Shown here in pieces: positions 1 to 7,111 of a stretch of 9,435 bases of DNA (positions are counted from its first letter, which is position 1; each line of letters opens with the position of its first letter). This DNA comes from Spirochaetales bacterium (GTDB lineage Bacteria > Spirochaetota > Spirochaetia > DTKZ01). The notes beneath the pieces were generated by a model. The model worked only from the letters and a program-made list of their open reading frames with translations, ran no database searches and had not been told where the DNA came from. The translations under genes and the position numbers were made by a program. The stretch is from NCBI GenBank assembly GCA_031274005.1, contig JAISQU010000005.1, positions 1 through 9,435 on the forward strand, given 5' to 3'.

Positions 1-1
1 C

Positions 2-725
2 GACGTGGATTTCAACGAAGAACGGCTTGAGAAACGGTTCAGGCGGACAATGGAAACCTTATCGAAAAACCCGCGGAAATCAATATACGGAAGCAGCGCA
101 AACCGGGCCGAAGCCAAAGCCATCTACAATCTGCTGGACAACGAAAAGTTCGATAAAAGCGAAATAATGAAGGCTCACCGGGCAGCGACAATCCGGCGCA
201 TGGAAGGCCATCCGGTCATACTGGCGGTGCAGGACACCACATCGGTCAATTATGATACTCATCAGAAAATGGAAGGCAACGGATATATCAGTGATAAGAC
301 GATGGGGGTGAATATCCATAGCTGCCTTGCGGTAACCCCTGAGGGATTGGTACTCGGTATGTTAGAGCCTGTTCAAAATCTCCTTAATAATTCGGAATTT
401 GGGCGCATTTGCGGCGTAAAACGCCGCAAACCGGGCTTTTCGCTTCAATCTTTTGGCTGCGCCAAAAGGATTTCCGCTTCAATCCCTTGCGCGCCCGGGG
501 GAGGGCAAGATATTAAACAGGCTCTTAGACCAGAGGGGATTCAACCGGGTCGAAAGGAAAAACACCGAGCTGACACGGGAGCAGCAAAAGAACCGGCCGA
601 TAGAGGAAAAGGAGAGCAACCGCTGGCTTGTGACAATGCAAAGGCCGTATAAAGGGCTGGCAAAACGTCGTAAACAGCCGAAACATTATGCGACATTGGG
701 GCAAAATTTTTTGAAAAATTTATGA
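2..725 (+). pseudogene. IS4-family (Tn5/IS50-like) transposase remnant, interrupted by a MITE
   Basis: The gene enters from the left edge already in frame (GAC GTG GAT), so its true start is outside the window. The protein matches the N-terminal part of Tn5-type transposases: a GSSANRAEAKAIYNLLDNE-like DNA-binding/dimer region, then HPVILAVQDTTSVNY, whose Asp corresponds to the first catalytic Asp of the DDE triad. At 365 the frame is broken by a 160-bp inserted element. Removing 365-524 and one TTA copy joins TTA (362-364) to GAC (528), and the reading continues as LDQRGFNRVERKN then RPIEEKESNRWL, the typical family continuation. After about base 636 the similarity stops. A 27-residue tail ends in a TGA at 723-725. 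Tn5-like proteins run to roughly 450-480 residues; here about 185 codons remain, without the second Asp and the Glu, so an internal deletion is likely. It cannot be active. Confidence 0.85.
365..524 (+). mobile_element. 160-bp MITE-like element, copy A (GAGCCTGTT ends, TTA target duplication)
   Basis: The element has terminal inverted repeats at 365-381 and 508-524. The left end starts GAGCCTGTTCAAAATCT; the reverse complement of the right end starts GAGCCTGTTTAATATCT, so 15 of 17 positions agree. It is flanked by TTA at 362-364 and 525-527. It carries no complete gene. Inside are two perfect hairpins. One is at 408-430 (stem TTTGCGGCG, loop TAAAA). The other is at 451-467 (stem TTTTGGC, loop TGC) and is flanked by two copies of CGCTTCAATC. 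GAGCC-type ends with a 3-bp TNA duplication fit the IS5 superfamily (IS1031-like), so a passenger of such a transposase is plausible; this is inference. Insertion frameshifts the host transposase gene. A second copy begins at 9318, and the core (428-493) recurs in the different element at 6958-7111. Confidence 0.85.
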
Positions 726-751
726 AAAGGACAAAAAATTTTAAAAACCCG

Positions 752-780
752 TTGACATATTGGTTAATTTGGGTTATATA
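752..780 (+). promoter_or_regulatory. Sigma-70 type promoter of tRNA-Phe
   Basis: A perfect -35 TTGACA (752-757) and a -10 TATATA (775-780) are separated by 17 bases. The expected start, near 786-788, leaves a leader of only about eight bases before the tRNA. No intrinsic terminator is visible between the tRNA and uxaB, so this promoter may also feed the uxaB-aroK-aroC genes. Confidence 0.85.
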
Positions 781-794
781 ACATAGGGTATTAC

Positions 795-867
<73 letters not shown>

Positions 868-910
868 GGTTTAATTACTTGCTATATAAAGAGTTAAGGG
901 AAGCTCTCTG

Positions 911-2452
911 ATGACAAAATTATCGAAGGCTTTGGTGCGCTCGAGGGCGGAGGTTTTGGACCCCCGCGGTATTCTTGACCAGGCTATGCCGGAGAGGGTT
1001 TTGCAGTTTGGCGAGGGCGGCTTTCTGCGGGGTTTCGCGGACTGGATGATTCACCGTATGAACGCGGCGGGGGTGTTCGGCGGGCGGGTCGTGGCTGTGC
1101 AGCCCATAGAGCAGGGGCTTGCGGGCGAGCTTGAGCGCCAGGACTGTCTTTATACGCTGCTGCGGCGGGGCCTCTCCGGCGGCAAACCTTTTACCGGCAG
1201 CGAGGTAATTTCTTCCATCAGCCGCGCGCTGAATCCCTATGGGGATTTTGCGGGTTTTCTTGACTGCGCGGCAAACCCTGATCTGCGTTTTATTATTTCA
1301 AATACAACCGAGGCCGGCATTGCGCGGCGTGAAGGCGAAAGTTTCGACGCCCGCCCGCCCGCGTCTTTTCCGGCAAAGGTTACACGGTTTCTTTTTGAGC
1401 GCTGGAAAATTTTCGGCGGCAACAGATCGCGGGGTTTTATTTTTCTTCCCTGCGAGCTTATTGACAGAAACGGCGACAACCTGAAAAAAATAGTTTTCGA
1501 GTTGGCCCGAGAATGGAAGCTGGGGGATAAGTTTACCGCCTGGCTGGAAGAGGCGAATGTTTTCTGCAATACGCTTGTGGACGGCATCATGACCGGTTAC
1601 CCCAGGGACGAGATTGAGGTCTTGCAGGAGCAGGCGGGCTACGAAGACGCCCTCTACGATACGGGGGAGCTTTTCCGCCTGTGGGTAATCGAGGGGCCGG
1701 AAAGCGTCAAAGAAGAGTTTCCCCTGCACAGGGCGCTTGGCGCGGGTGATGAGGCCGGCTGCGATATGCAGATTGTGTGGACGCGCGATATGACGCCGTA
1801 CAGGACGCGCAAGGTGCGCATTTTGAACGGGGCGCATACGATGACGGTTATGGGCGCGTACCTGGCGGGCAAAGATACCGTGGGCGAGTGTATGGCCGAT
1901 CCGGTTATTTCCGCGTGGATGAAGCGCGCCATCGCCGCCGAAATTATTCCCGTTCTTGATCTGCCCAAAAACGAGCTGGAACAATTTGCCGATGAAGTTT
2001 TGCAGCGCTTCGCGAATCCCTATATTCAGCATTATCTTTTATCGATTGCGCTGAACTCCGCGGCCAAGTTCAAGGCGCGGGTTTTGCCGACAATACGGGA
2101 ATACTGCGCCGCTTTCGGAAAAGCCCCAAGAGCTTTGTCCTGGGCCATGGCTGCTTTTATCGCTTTTTACCGCGGAACGCAGATGAGAGAGGGATCTCTT
2201 GTGGGCCGCAGGGGCGGCGGCGAGTATCTTATAAAGGACGACGCCGATGTTCTTGAGTTTTTCCGCAAACTGTGGACAAGCGCCGATGGAAATGACAATG
2301 CCCGCGCCGTCCGCAGCGTGCTCAGCAGCCCCCGCCTGTGGGACGCCGGCCTGACGGAACTGCCTGGTTTTGAGCGGGCCGTTACCCGTTCATACGAGGC
2401 GATTACGGCGGGGGATGTTCCCGGTTCAATGCTCGACACCATGAAAGAATGA
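911..2452 (+). CDS. uxaB: Tagaturonate reductase (altronate oxidoreductase)
   Basis: This NAD-dependent cytosolic enzyme interconverts tagaturonate and altronate in galacturonate breakdown. At 513 residues it is slightly longer than the E. coli enzyme (about 480). The N-terminal nucleotide-binding region carries ERVLQFGEGGFLRGFADW (28-45). SNTTEAGI (130-137), FLPCELIDRNGDNLKK (178-193) and LVDGIMTGYPRDE (222-234) are family hallmarks. The catalytic pattern K-x4-N-x2-H of polyol-specific long-chain dehydrogenases is K301, N306, H309 in RKVRILNGAHT. EIIPVLDLPKNELEQFA and NPYIQHYLLSIALNS, typical of UxaB, follow. The ATG at 911 has a purine-rich AAGGG (896-900) about ten bases upstream. The stop overlaps the aroK start in ATGA. 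The mannitol/fructuronate dehydrogenases are relatives, but the motif match favours UxaB. No other hexuronate genes are in the window. Confidence 0.93.
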   Translation: MTKLSKALVRSRAEVLDPRGILDQAMPERVLQFGEGGFLRGFADWMIHRMNAAGVFGGRVVAVQPIEQGLAGELERQDCLYTLLRRGLSGGKPFTGSEVISSISRALNPYGDFAGFLDCAANPDLRFIISNTTEAGIARREGESFDARPPASFPAKVTRFLFERWKIFGGNRSRGFIFLPCELIDRNGDNLKKIVFELAREWKLGDKFTAWLEEANVFCNTLVDGIMTGYPRDEIEVLQEQAGYEDALYDTGELFRLWVIEGPESVKEEFPLHRALGAGDEAGCDMQIVWTRDMTPYRTRKVRILNGAHTMTVMGAYLAGKDTVGECMADPVISAWMKRAIAAEIIPVLDLPKNELEQFADEVLQRFANPYIQHYLLSIALNSAAKFKARVLPTIREYCAAFGKAPRALSWAMAAFIAFYRGTQMREGSLVGRRGGGEYLIKDDADVLEFFRKLWTSADGNDNARAVRSVLSSPRLWDAGLTELPGFERAVTRSYEAITAGDVPGSMLDTMKE

Positions 2453-2997
2453 CGCGGATTTTTCTTATGGGGATGAAGCACTGCGGCAAGTCCACGCTGG
2501 GGCGGCTTTTGGCCCCGCGCCTGGACGCGGTATTTGCCGACCTTGATGAGCGCGCCGAAGAATTGTTCGCGCGAAAGACAGGGCAAAGGCTGAGTGCGAG
2601 AGAGATTTTCAGGACACAGGGCAGGGAGGCTTTCATGGCGCTGGAGGCCGAAGCACTGCGGGAAATCTGCAAAACCGGCGGCCGCGCTCCACAGTTCGCG
2701 CAGGTAGTGGCCTGGGGCGGGGGAACAATAGAAAACCAGGCGGCCCTCTCGGCCGCGCAAGGCCGCGGCCTGAACGTCTTTCTGGATGAAGAGGAGGATG
2801 TCCTTTTCAGGCGTATCGCGGCTTCGGGTATTCCGCCTTTTCTGCAGGGGTCTGACCCGCAGGCCGCGTTTCACCGGCTGTATGAGTACAGAACCCCCTT
2901 GTACCGCGCGGCGGCGGACCTGATCATTGACATGCGCGGGCTTTCCCCGCGGGAGGGCGTGGAAAAAATCATGGAGGGTTTGCATGGCCGGCAATAG
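2449..2997 (+). CDS. aroK: Shikimate kinase (divergent substrate site)
   Basis: Shikimate kinase phosphorylates shikimate to shikimate-3-phosphate with ATP. At 182 residues the length is normal. Visible are the P-loop GMKHCGKST (8-16), DLD (31-33; the second Asp matches shikimate-binding Asp34 of the M. tuberculosis enzyme), REIFRTQGREAF (51-62), the WGGGT glycine motif (89-93) and YRTPLY (147-152) with the Arg matching Arg136. Two other shikimate-contacting arginines are absent in an ungapped comparison: the position of Arg58 is Met63, and the position of lid Arg117 (normally RPLL) is Pro129 in IPPFL. It begins inside the uxaB stop (ATGA, 2449-2452), which suggests translational coupling, and overlaps aroC by 14 bases. 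Position next to chorismate synthase supports the assignment despite the odd substrate site. Another small-molecule P-loop kinase is the alternative. Confidence 0.88.
   Translation: MTRIFLMGMKHCGKSTLGRLLAPRLDAVFADLDERAEELFARKTGQRLSAREIFRTQGREAFMALEAEALREICKTGGRAPQFAQVVAWGGGTIENQAALSAAQGRGLNVFLDEEEDVLFRRIAASGIPPFLQGSDPQAAFHRLYEYRTPLYRAAADLIIDMRGLSPREGVEKIMEGLHGRQ
2973..2978 (+). promoter_or_regulatory. Ribosome binding site that fixes the aroC start
   Basis: GGAGGG lies five bases before the ATG at 2984, inside the last codons of aroK. The frame is also open from an ATG at 2927, but the residues from there to 2984 (MTCAGFPRGRAWKK...) are an out-of-frame reading of aroK. Chorismate synthases begin close to the SFGRSFRITSFGESHG segment, so 2984 is the right start. 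Confidence 0.8.
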
Positions 2998-4036
2998 TTT
3001 CGGACGGAGTTTCAGGATTACGAGTTTTGGGGAATCACACGGCGGGGCCGTGGGTGTCGTCATTGACGGGGTTATGCCGGGCCTCGAATTGAGCGAAGAG
3101 GATATTCAGAAAGAGCTTGACCGCAGAAAACCCGGACAATCCTCCCTTACAACGGCCAGGAAGGAAGAGGACAGGGTTCATATTTTTTCCGGCGTTTTTG
3201 AGGGGAGGACAACGGGAACGCCGCTTCTTCTTTTGATTTACAATACCGACGCCCGGCCAGGAGATTACGCGGCCATTAAGGATTTGTTCAGACCCGGCCA
3301 CGCCGACTACACATACCTGAAAAAATACGGCCTGCGCGATTACCGCGGTTCGGGCAGGGCTTCGGGAAGGGAGACCGCGGGCCGGGTCGCAGCCGGCGCT
3401 GTGGCTAAAAAGATACTCGCGGGCCGCGGCGTCGGCGTACTGGCGTACACACTGCGGGCGGCGGGGGTGAGCTGTGCGGGTTTTGATGAGACGGTTATCG
3501 AGGCTAACCCTTTACGCGCCTGCGACGCCGCCGCCGCCCGTGAAATGGAAGCCCGTGTGCGGGTATTACAGCAGGAAGGAGATTCCGCCGGGGGCCTTAT
3601 TGAATGCAGGGCGCGGGGTGTGCCCGCGGGGCTTGGCGAACCGGTTTTTGACAAACTGGACGCCCAACTTGCCCACGCGATGCTTTCCCTGGGCGCGGTG
3701 AAGGGGATAGAGTTCGGCGCGGGGTTTGCCGCGGCGGATATGAGCGGGAGCAGCCACAATGACGGGATGTCCGCCGCGGGCTTTGCGTCAAACAACGCGG
3801 GGGGAATTCTCGGCGGTATTTCTACCGGTCAGGATATTGTGTTCCGCGTCGCGGTAAAGCCGACTCCCTCGATTTCCCGTGCGCAGAAAACAGTGGACAT
3901 AAACGCAAAGGAGCGGGAAATCCGCACAGAAGGCCGGCACGACGCCTGCATCTGCCCCCGGCTCGTACCCGTTGTGGAAGCAATGACGGCCATAGTGCTG
4001 GAAGACTCCTTTAAAAGGCAGGCCGCCGGAATATAA
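2984..4036 (+). CDS. aroC: Chorismate synthase
   Basis: Chorismate synthase eliminates phosphate from 5-enolpyruvylshikimate-3-phosphate to give chorismate, using reduced FMN; it acts as a cytosolic tetramer. The protein has 350 residues (usual 350-390). It shows GRSFRITSFGESHGG (7-21, catalytic His19), FRPGHADYTYLKKYG (102-116, catalytic His106), DYRGSGRASGRETAGR (119-134, FMN/substrate contacts), and the C-terminal SSHNDGMSAAGFASNNAGG and GRHDACICPRLVPVVEAM segments. The start at 2984 is chosen from the Shine-Dalgarno site and family alignment. It overlaps the end of aroK by 14 bases, so the two consecutive-pathway genes are probably translated together. Downstream, 42 bases separate its stop from the convergent hsdS stop; I see no clear terminator hairpin there. 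Composition is very GC-rich (about three quarters G/C around 3421-3480), in sharp contrast to the next gene. Confidence 0.97.
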   Translation: MAGNSFGRSFRITSFGESHGGAVGVVIDGVMPGLELSEEDIQKELDRRKPGQSSLTTARKEEDRVHIFSGVFEGRTTGTPLLLLIYNTDARPGDYAAIKDLFRPGHADYTYLKKYGLRDYRGSGRASGRETAGRVAAGAVAKKILAGRGVGVLAYTLRAAGVSCAGFDETVIEANPLRACDAAAAREMEARVRVLQQEGDSAGGLIECRARGVPAGLGEPVFDKLDAQLAHAMLSLGAVKGIEFGAGFAAADMSGSSHNDGMSAAGFASNNAGGILGGISTGQDIVFRVAVKPTPSISRAQKTVDINAKEREIRTEGRHDACICPRLVPVVEAMTAIVLEDSFKRQAAGI

Positions 4037-4078
4037 GAGCATTAGAATTTTCCGACTCCGCGGGTTTATAGAACTGCT

Positions 4079-5032
4079 TTATATCTTGTCAGAATATGGC
4101 AATGCTTTTATATAATTTTCCATAAATACCCAATCAGGTTCGCCTGCGCTAGTTGCGGGTAACGATATAAATTGTTCAATATATTTTTCAATAACTGCTT
4201 TTCTGCCATATGTATATCTATATCTCTCTAAATTGAGAATGGTTTCCAAAAATAAATAAATATACATGTTTTCATTATCTTTTAATTTTAGCGTATATAC
4301 ACTATCGCCTGCATAACTGTCTTTATTTTGAATATTTACACACCCGGATGTCCCGCTCCGCGCCAAACTTAAAAATGGAGCGGGAATATATGCGTGAAAT
4401 TTATCATTAATAAATGTTGAACTCATATATCCAATAATACCTCTATTTATTTCCCCGCTCTGCACACAGGGAATTAAACCGGCATTATTTTCTATTTCTT
4501 CTTTGGTTATTCCCTTCCCTCTTTTAAAATTGAAAATATTCCCTATTTTAAATTTTTTCCACTTTGAAATCTCCAGCGGCAATTCTTTTTTTTTGATTCG
4601 AGTTGTAATTCTTGAATAATCTATTGTATATGTTTTTAACCAATCAGGCAGTTCGGGAAGTTCTATATGTTTCAGCGTTTTGTTTGCCTGTCTGCCATAC
4701 CGGTAACGATAGGCGTTCATTTTTATACAATGACAGTAAAATAATTTTTCTTCTAACCGCATTTCTTTTTTTGGCTCAAGCGCCATTACGTGAAAACCTG
4801 TGTAAAACGGTTTGCGCTGAACAAACGATGATAAAACACTTCCGCCCAATGCTACGGTAATATACCCGGCTGGAAATGGAGGAATGGTATTTATTGCTTT
4901 TACTCTTGCTGTTACGCCATTATTCTCACTGGTTCGAGCGATAAAATTAAATTCTGAATATTTATCTATTTCCATGTTGATAAGTTCAAAACTGTTGCCT
5001 TGATGCAAAGTGAATAAGTCCGAAATTTTCAT
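4079..5032 (-). CDS. hsdS: Restriction-modification specificity (S) subunit with two target-recognition halves
   Basis: The S subunit reads the DNA sequence for its partner nuclease/methylase. It has 317 residues and two half-repeats. Half one starts KISDLFTLHQGN (2-13) and ends near RYRYGRQANKTLKHIELPELPDW (109-131). Half two starts KIGNIFNFKRGKG (162-174) and ends near RYTYGRKAVIEKYIEQFISLPA (272-293). Each half is one target-recognition domain followed by a helical spacer, so a bipartite recognition sequence is expected. The size is that of BcgI-type B subunits (about 340), shorter than most Type I HsdS (about 400-450). The start ATG overlaps the stop of the upstream methylase in ATGA (5029-5032). 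An A9 tract encodes Lys147-149 between the halves. The gene is markedly AT-rich (15 of 60 G/C at 4201-4260), which indicates acquisition by transfer. Confidence 0.9.
   Translation of the reverse strand: MKISDLFTLHQGNSFELINMEIDKYSEFNFIARTSENNGVTARVKAINTIPPFPAGYITVALGGSVLSSFVQRKPFYTGFHVMALEPKKEMRLEEKLFYCHCIKMNAYRYRYGRQANKTLKHIELPELPDWLKTYTIDYSRITTRIKKKELPLEISKWKKFKIGNIFNFKRGKGITKEEIENNAGLIPCVQSGEINRGIIGYMSSTFINDKFHAYIPAPFLSLARSGTSGCVNIQNKDSYAGDSVYTLKLKDNENMYIYLFLETILNLERYRYTYGRKAVIEKYIEQFISLPATSAGEPDWVFMENYIKALPYSDKI
4586..4594 (-). repeat. Poly-A tract (A9) between the two halves of hsdS
   Basis: On the coding strand nine consecutive A form exactly three Lys codons (147-149), between the two target-recognition halves. 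I worked out the slippage products. A10 gives 12 altered codons and then TAA. A8 stops at a TAG after about 14 altered codons. Either change would leave only the first half of the protein. Whether the tract actually slips is not shown by one sequence. Confidence 0.7.
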
Positions 5033-6888
5033 TTAGCCTCCGATTTTACCAGATACGCCAAATAATTATTCACCGTTTCCTGAAAATCATCCTGTGTCAA
5101 CGCTGAATAATCGGTTTCCATGTAGGCTTCGCAAAGCCACTCATCGTCCCATGTAACGGCCTTTTTTACACTAAACCCTTCTTTGGTTTCCCGCTCACGA
5201 TAAAGCCTAAGCCATTCTTCTTCGATGCCGCGCCATTTATTAAACTTATCAATCCTCCCCAATTTTTTTGCTTTCACAAAACCATCGTCTTTATAATAGC
5301 CAAAAAATGTCGTCTTTGTTGCCTCGTGCGGCTTATGCGCTTCCCACACCATAACGCAGACATTGGTGTTCGCGTTATTGGAATAAAATATATCGTCGGG
5401 CATGGAAAAAACAGCCCTCAGGGTATGTTTTTTGAAAAGCCGCTGACGGGTTTCCTTGAATTTCGTACCAATTGCACAGGACATGGGCACAACCACTACG
5501 CCCGTCCCTCCGGTCGCCAGAATATCCAGCATATTTTCAACAAATTCAAGCTCCGTTATATCCTGTGAATACGGCGGATTTATAAGCCCTATGTCGATAT
5601 TCTTTGCCTGTAATTCTTTTTTCATGCCGGCGTTAAAACAATCGCCGAAAATAATGTTTGATTTGCCATCGCCCCGTACAATCATGTTGGCAATGGCGAG
5701 GGTGTAAATATCATCATCGCTTTCAACGCCAAACAGAGAATTATTGCGTATTCCCGTTATGTCTTTATCGCTTGCGCGCTTGAACATTTTACTCATGGCG
5801 GTTACGAGGAACGTACCCGAACCGCAGCATATATCCACAACTTTACTGTTTTTATTCACTTCCGCAAGGTCGCACATGAATTCCGTCAAGTGCTGCGGGG
5901 TCAAAACGATACCAAGACCGCTTCCGTCTCCGCCGGAATATTTTACAAACTCGTGGTAGAAAATGCCCAAAGCGTCAATAGTGTTATCCGCAAAATCAAG
6001 CATGGGTTTTATTTTCTTTTCCAGTTCTTCGATATACCAGCTCAATGAATTGTAATGCCCTAATGGAATGTTCTTTAATTTTTCGATTCTGCCGATCCTG
6101 TCAAAGTGGCTTTTGATGTCTTTTATTTTATCTTTACGAACATCGCTGTTTTCCAAAACAGTGCTTATGGCATATCGCAGACGGTTGAGCAATGACGAGA
6201 AGGAAACCGCGCCGGCGTATTCATTTACAAAATCCTCATCCTTGAGAGCAATTAAAATACCCGCTATAAACACCGGTTTTGCCCGTTCCGTTACCGCAAG
6301 CGCACGGAGCGATTCGTGCATTTCAAGGGCGAGTTCCTGTATTTCTTCTATAGAGACGGCCCTTTTTACCGCTTCGCCCGACACAAGGCGCAGATAATTT
6401 TCCGGTTCGTAAATAATATCACGGGCTTTTTTTAATTCCGTATATTCGTCATACCCTTTCCGCCAATAATAGGCGTTGGCCTTTATGGCGTCCTTTTTTG
6501 TACCGGACACACCGATGGCAATGACATTATAGTCGTTTTTCAGGAACTTTGCGTAATACAGCGCGCCGTCAACAGCATAATCTCTGGGGCGATCTAGTTT
6601 TTTAGAAACATGCTTTGCCGCCGATTTTTTACACTCCACCACAATAATTGTTTTAGGTTGTTTATTAAATGTAATCAGATATTCGGGCTTCGCTTTCCCG
6701 TTGCCGCCCTGTGTATAATCTTCCAGCGTACAGACGGCGGGTTTTCCCCCGGCTTTTTTGAGCGCTTTTTCCAGTTTGCCAACCTGCTGAACATCGCCTT
6801 GCGGAAAACAAAAGCCAAATTTATTTTCGCCCAAGGCGCATTTCATTTCCTGCAAGACGATTGATTCGGTGTATTGTTCTACCGGCAT
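5029..6888 (-). CDS. Fused restriction nuclease / N6-adenine DNA methyltransferase, BcgI-type A-subunit-like
   Basis: This 619-residue protein combines cleavage and methylation modules. The N-terminal part has a PD-(D/E)XK-type nuclease pattern: Pro68-Glu69, then after 15 residues Glu85-Cys86-Lys87 at the end of the hydrophobic strand TIIVVECKK. A helical linker follows. The methylase then shows GLGIVLTPQHLTEFMCDLA (325-343, motif X region), VVDICCGSGTF (350-360, motif I, SAM binding), LFGVESDDD (385-393, motif II acidic residue) and LINPPY (435-440, motif IV, which indicates N6-adenine). The A/B sizes (619 and 317) are close to those of BcgI (637 and 341), and no hsdR lies beside it, so a Type IIB/IIG-like system is the best reading. 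An ordinary Type I HsdM is less likely because of the N-terminal nuclease signature. The ATG at 6888 has GAGGGG (6895-6900) six bases upstream, and a consensus promoter is at 6912-6940. It couples to hsdS through ATGA. Confidence 0.88.
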   Translation of the reverse strand: MPVEQYTESIVLQEMKCALGENKFGFCFPQGDVQQVGKLEKALKKAGGKPAVCTLEDYTQGGNGKAKPEYLITFNKQPKTIIVVECKKSAAKHVSKKLDRPRDYAVDGALYYAKFLKNDYNVIAIGVSGTKKDAIKANAYYWRKGYDEYTELKKARDIIYEPENYLRLVSGEAVKRAVSIEEIQELALEMHESLRALAVTERAKPVFIAGILIALKDEDFVNEYAGAVSFSSLLNRLRYAISTVLENSDVRKDKIKDIKSHFDRIGRIEKLKNIPLGHYNSLSWYIEELEKKIKPMLDFADNTIDALGIFYHEFVKYSGGDGSGLGIVLTPQHLTEFMCDLAEVNKNSKVVDICCGSGTFLVTAMSKMFKRASDKDITGIRNNSLFGVESDDDIYTLAIANMIVRGDGKSNIIFGDCFNAGMKKELQAKNIDIGLINPPYSQDITELEFVENMLDILATGGTGVVVVPMSCAIGTKFKETRQRLFKKHTLRAVFSMPDDIFYSNNANTNVCVMVWEAHKPHEATKTTFFGYYKDDGFVKAKKLGRIDKFNKWRGIEEEWLRLYRERETKEGFSVKKAVTWDDEWLCEAYMETDYSALTQDDFQETVNNYLAYLVKSEAK

Positions 6889-6911
6889 AGTAAACCCCTC
6901 ATTCCCTTCTC

Positions 6912-6940
6912 AGTATAGTCAGGGTTGGGAGGATTGGCAA
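6912..6940 (-). promoter_or_regulatory. Promoter of the restriction-modification operon
   Basis: Read on the minus strand, -35 TTGCCA (6940-6935) and -10 TATACT (6917-6912) are separated by 17 bases. Transcription should start near 6905, giving a very short leader before the Shine-Dalgarno GAGGGG at 6895-6900. The -35 box lies only eight bases from the target duplication of the MITE at 6958-7111. Confidence 0.75.
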
Positions 6941-6957
6941 GGGGACTGCATTCTCAA

Positions 6958-7111
6958 GGGTGCACCAATTTTTTCCGTGCAAAATCACCGGAAGCCTCTG
7001 GGCCGCGCCAGGGATTGCAGCGTAAATCCTTTTGGCACAGCCAAAAGATTGAAGCGGAAAGCCCGGTTTTTTGCTTCGCAAAAAAGGCGCACGGAAAAAA
7101 TTGGTGCACCC
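6958..7111 (-). mobile_element. 154-bp MITE-like element, copy C (GGGTGCACC ends, 9-bp target duplication)
   Basis: The ends are perfect 23-bp inverted repeats (6958-6980 and 7089-7111), each beginning GGGTGCACCAATTTTTTCC inward. The nonamer CATTCTCAA stands immediately outside both ends (6949-6957 and 7112-7120), a clean target-site duplication. No complete gene is inside. On the minus strand it holds a hairpin with stem TTTTTTGC and loop GAA (7067-7085), then the core shared with copy A (7004-7069) containing the hairpin TTTTGGC-TGT-GCCAAAA. A 9-bp duplication is usual for IS4-family (Tn5, Tn10) transposition among others, so mobilisation by such an enzyme is possible; that link is inference. 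Together with the promoter, the hsdM leader and the nagB terminator region it accounts for most of the 339-bp gap 6889-7227. Confidence 0.88.

Noticed and set aside
451..467. TTTTGGC hairpin as an intrinsic terminator
   Set aside because: No T-run follows the stem on either strand.
428..493. Core of the MITEs as a conserved small protein (KPGFSLQSFGCAKRI in all copies)
   Set aside because: The frame is open, but between copies A and C only one of five differences is silent. The conservation follows the hairpin stems and is better explained as DNA or RNA structure.
868..910. Separate promoter for uxaB (TATATAAA at 883-890)
   Set aside because: The AT-rich hexamer has no acceptable -35 at a fitting distance; the bases there belong to the tRNA acceptor end.
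1298..2032. 244-codon minus-strand open frame inside uxaB
   Set aside because: UxaB motifs cover this whole stretch; long antisense frames are common in GC-rich genes.
2927..2983. Upstream extension of aroC from an in-frame ATG at 2927
   Set aside because: The extra 19 residues are a shadow of the aroK C-terminus; the Shine-Dalgarno at 2973-2978 and the family N-terminus support 2984.
5029..6888. Classical Type I HsdM with a missing HsdR gene
   Set aside because: The N-terminal PE-x15-ECK nuclease signature and the subunit sizes fit a fused BcgI-like enzyme better, although a distant hsdR cannot be excluded.
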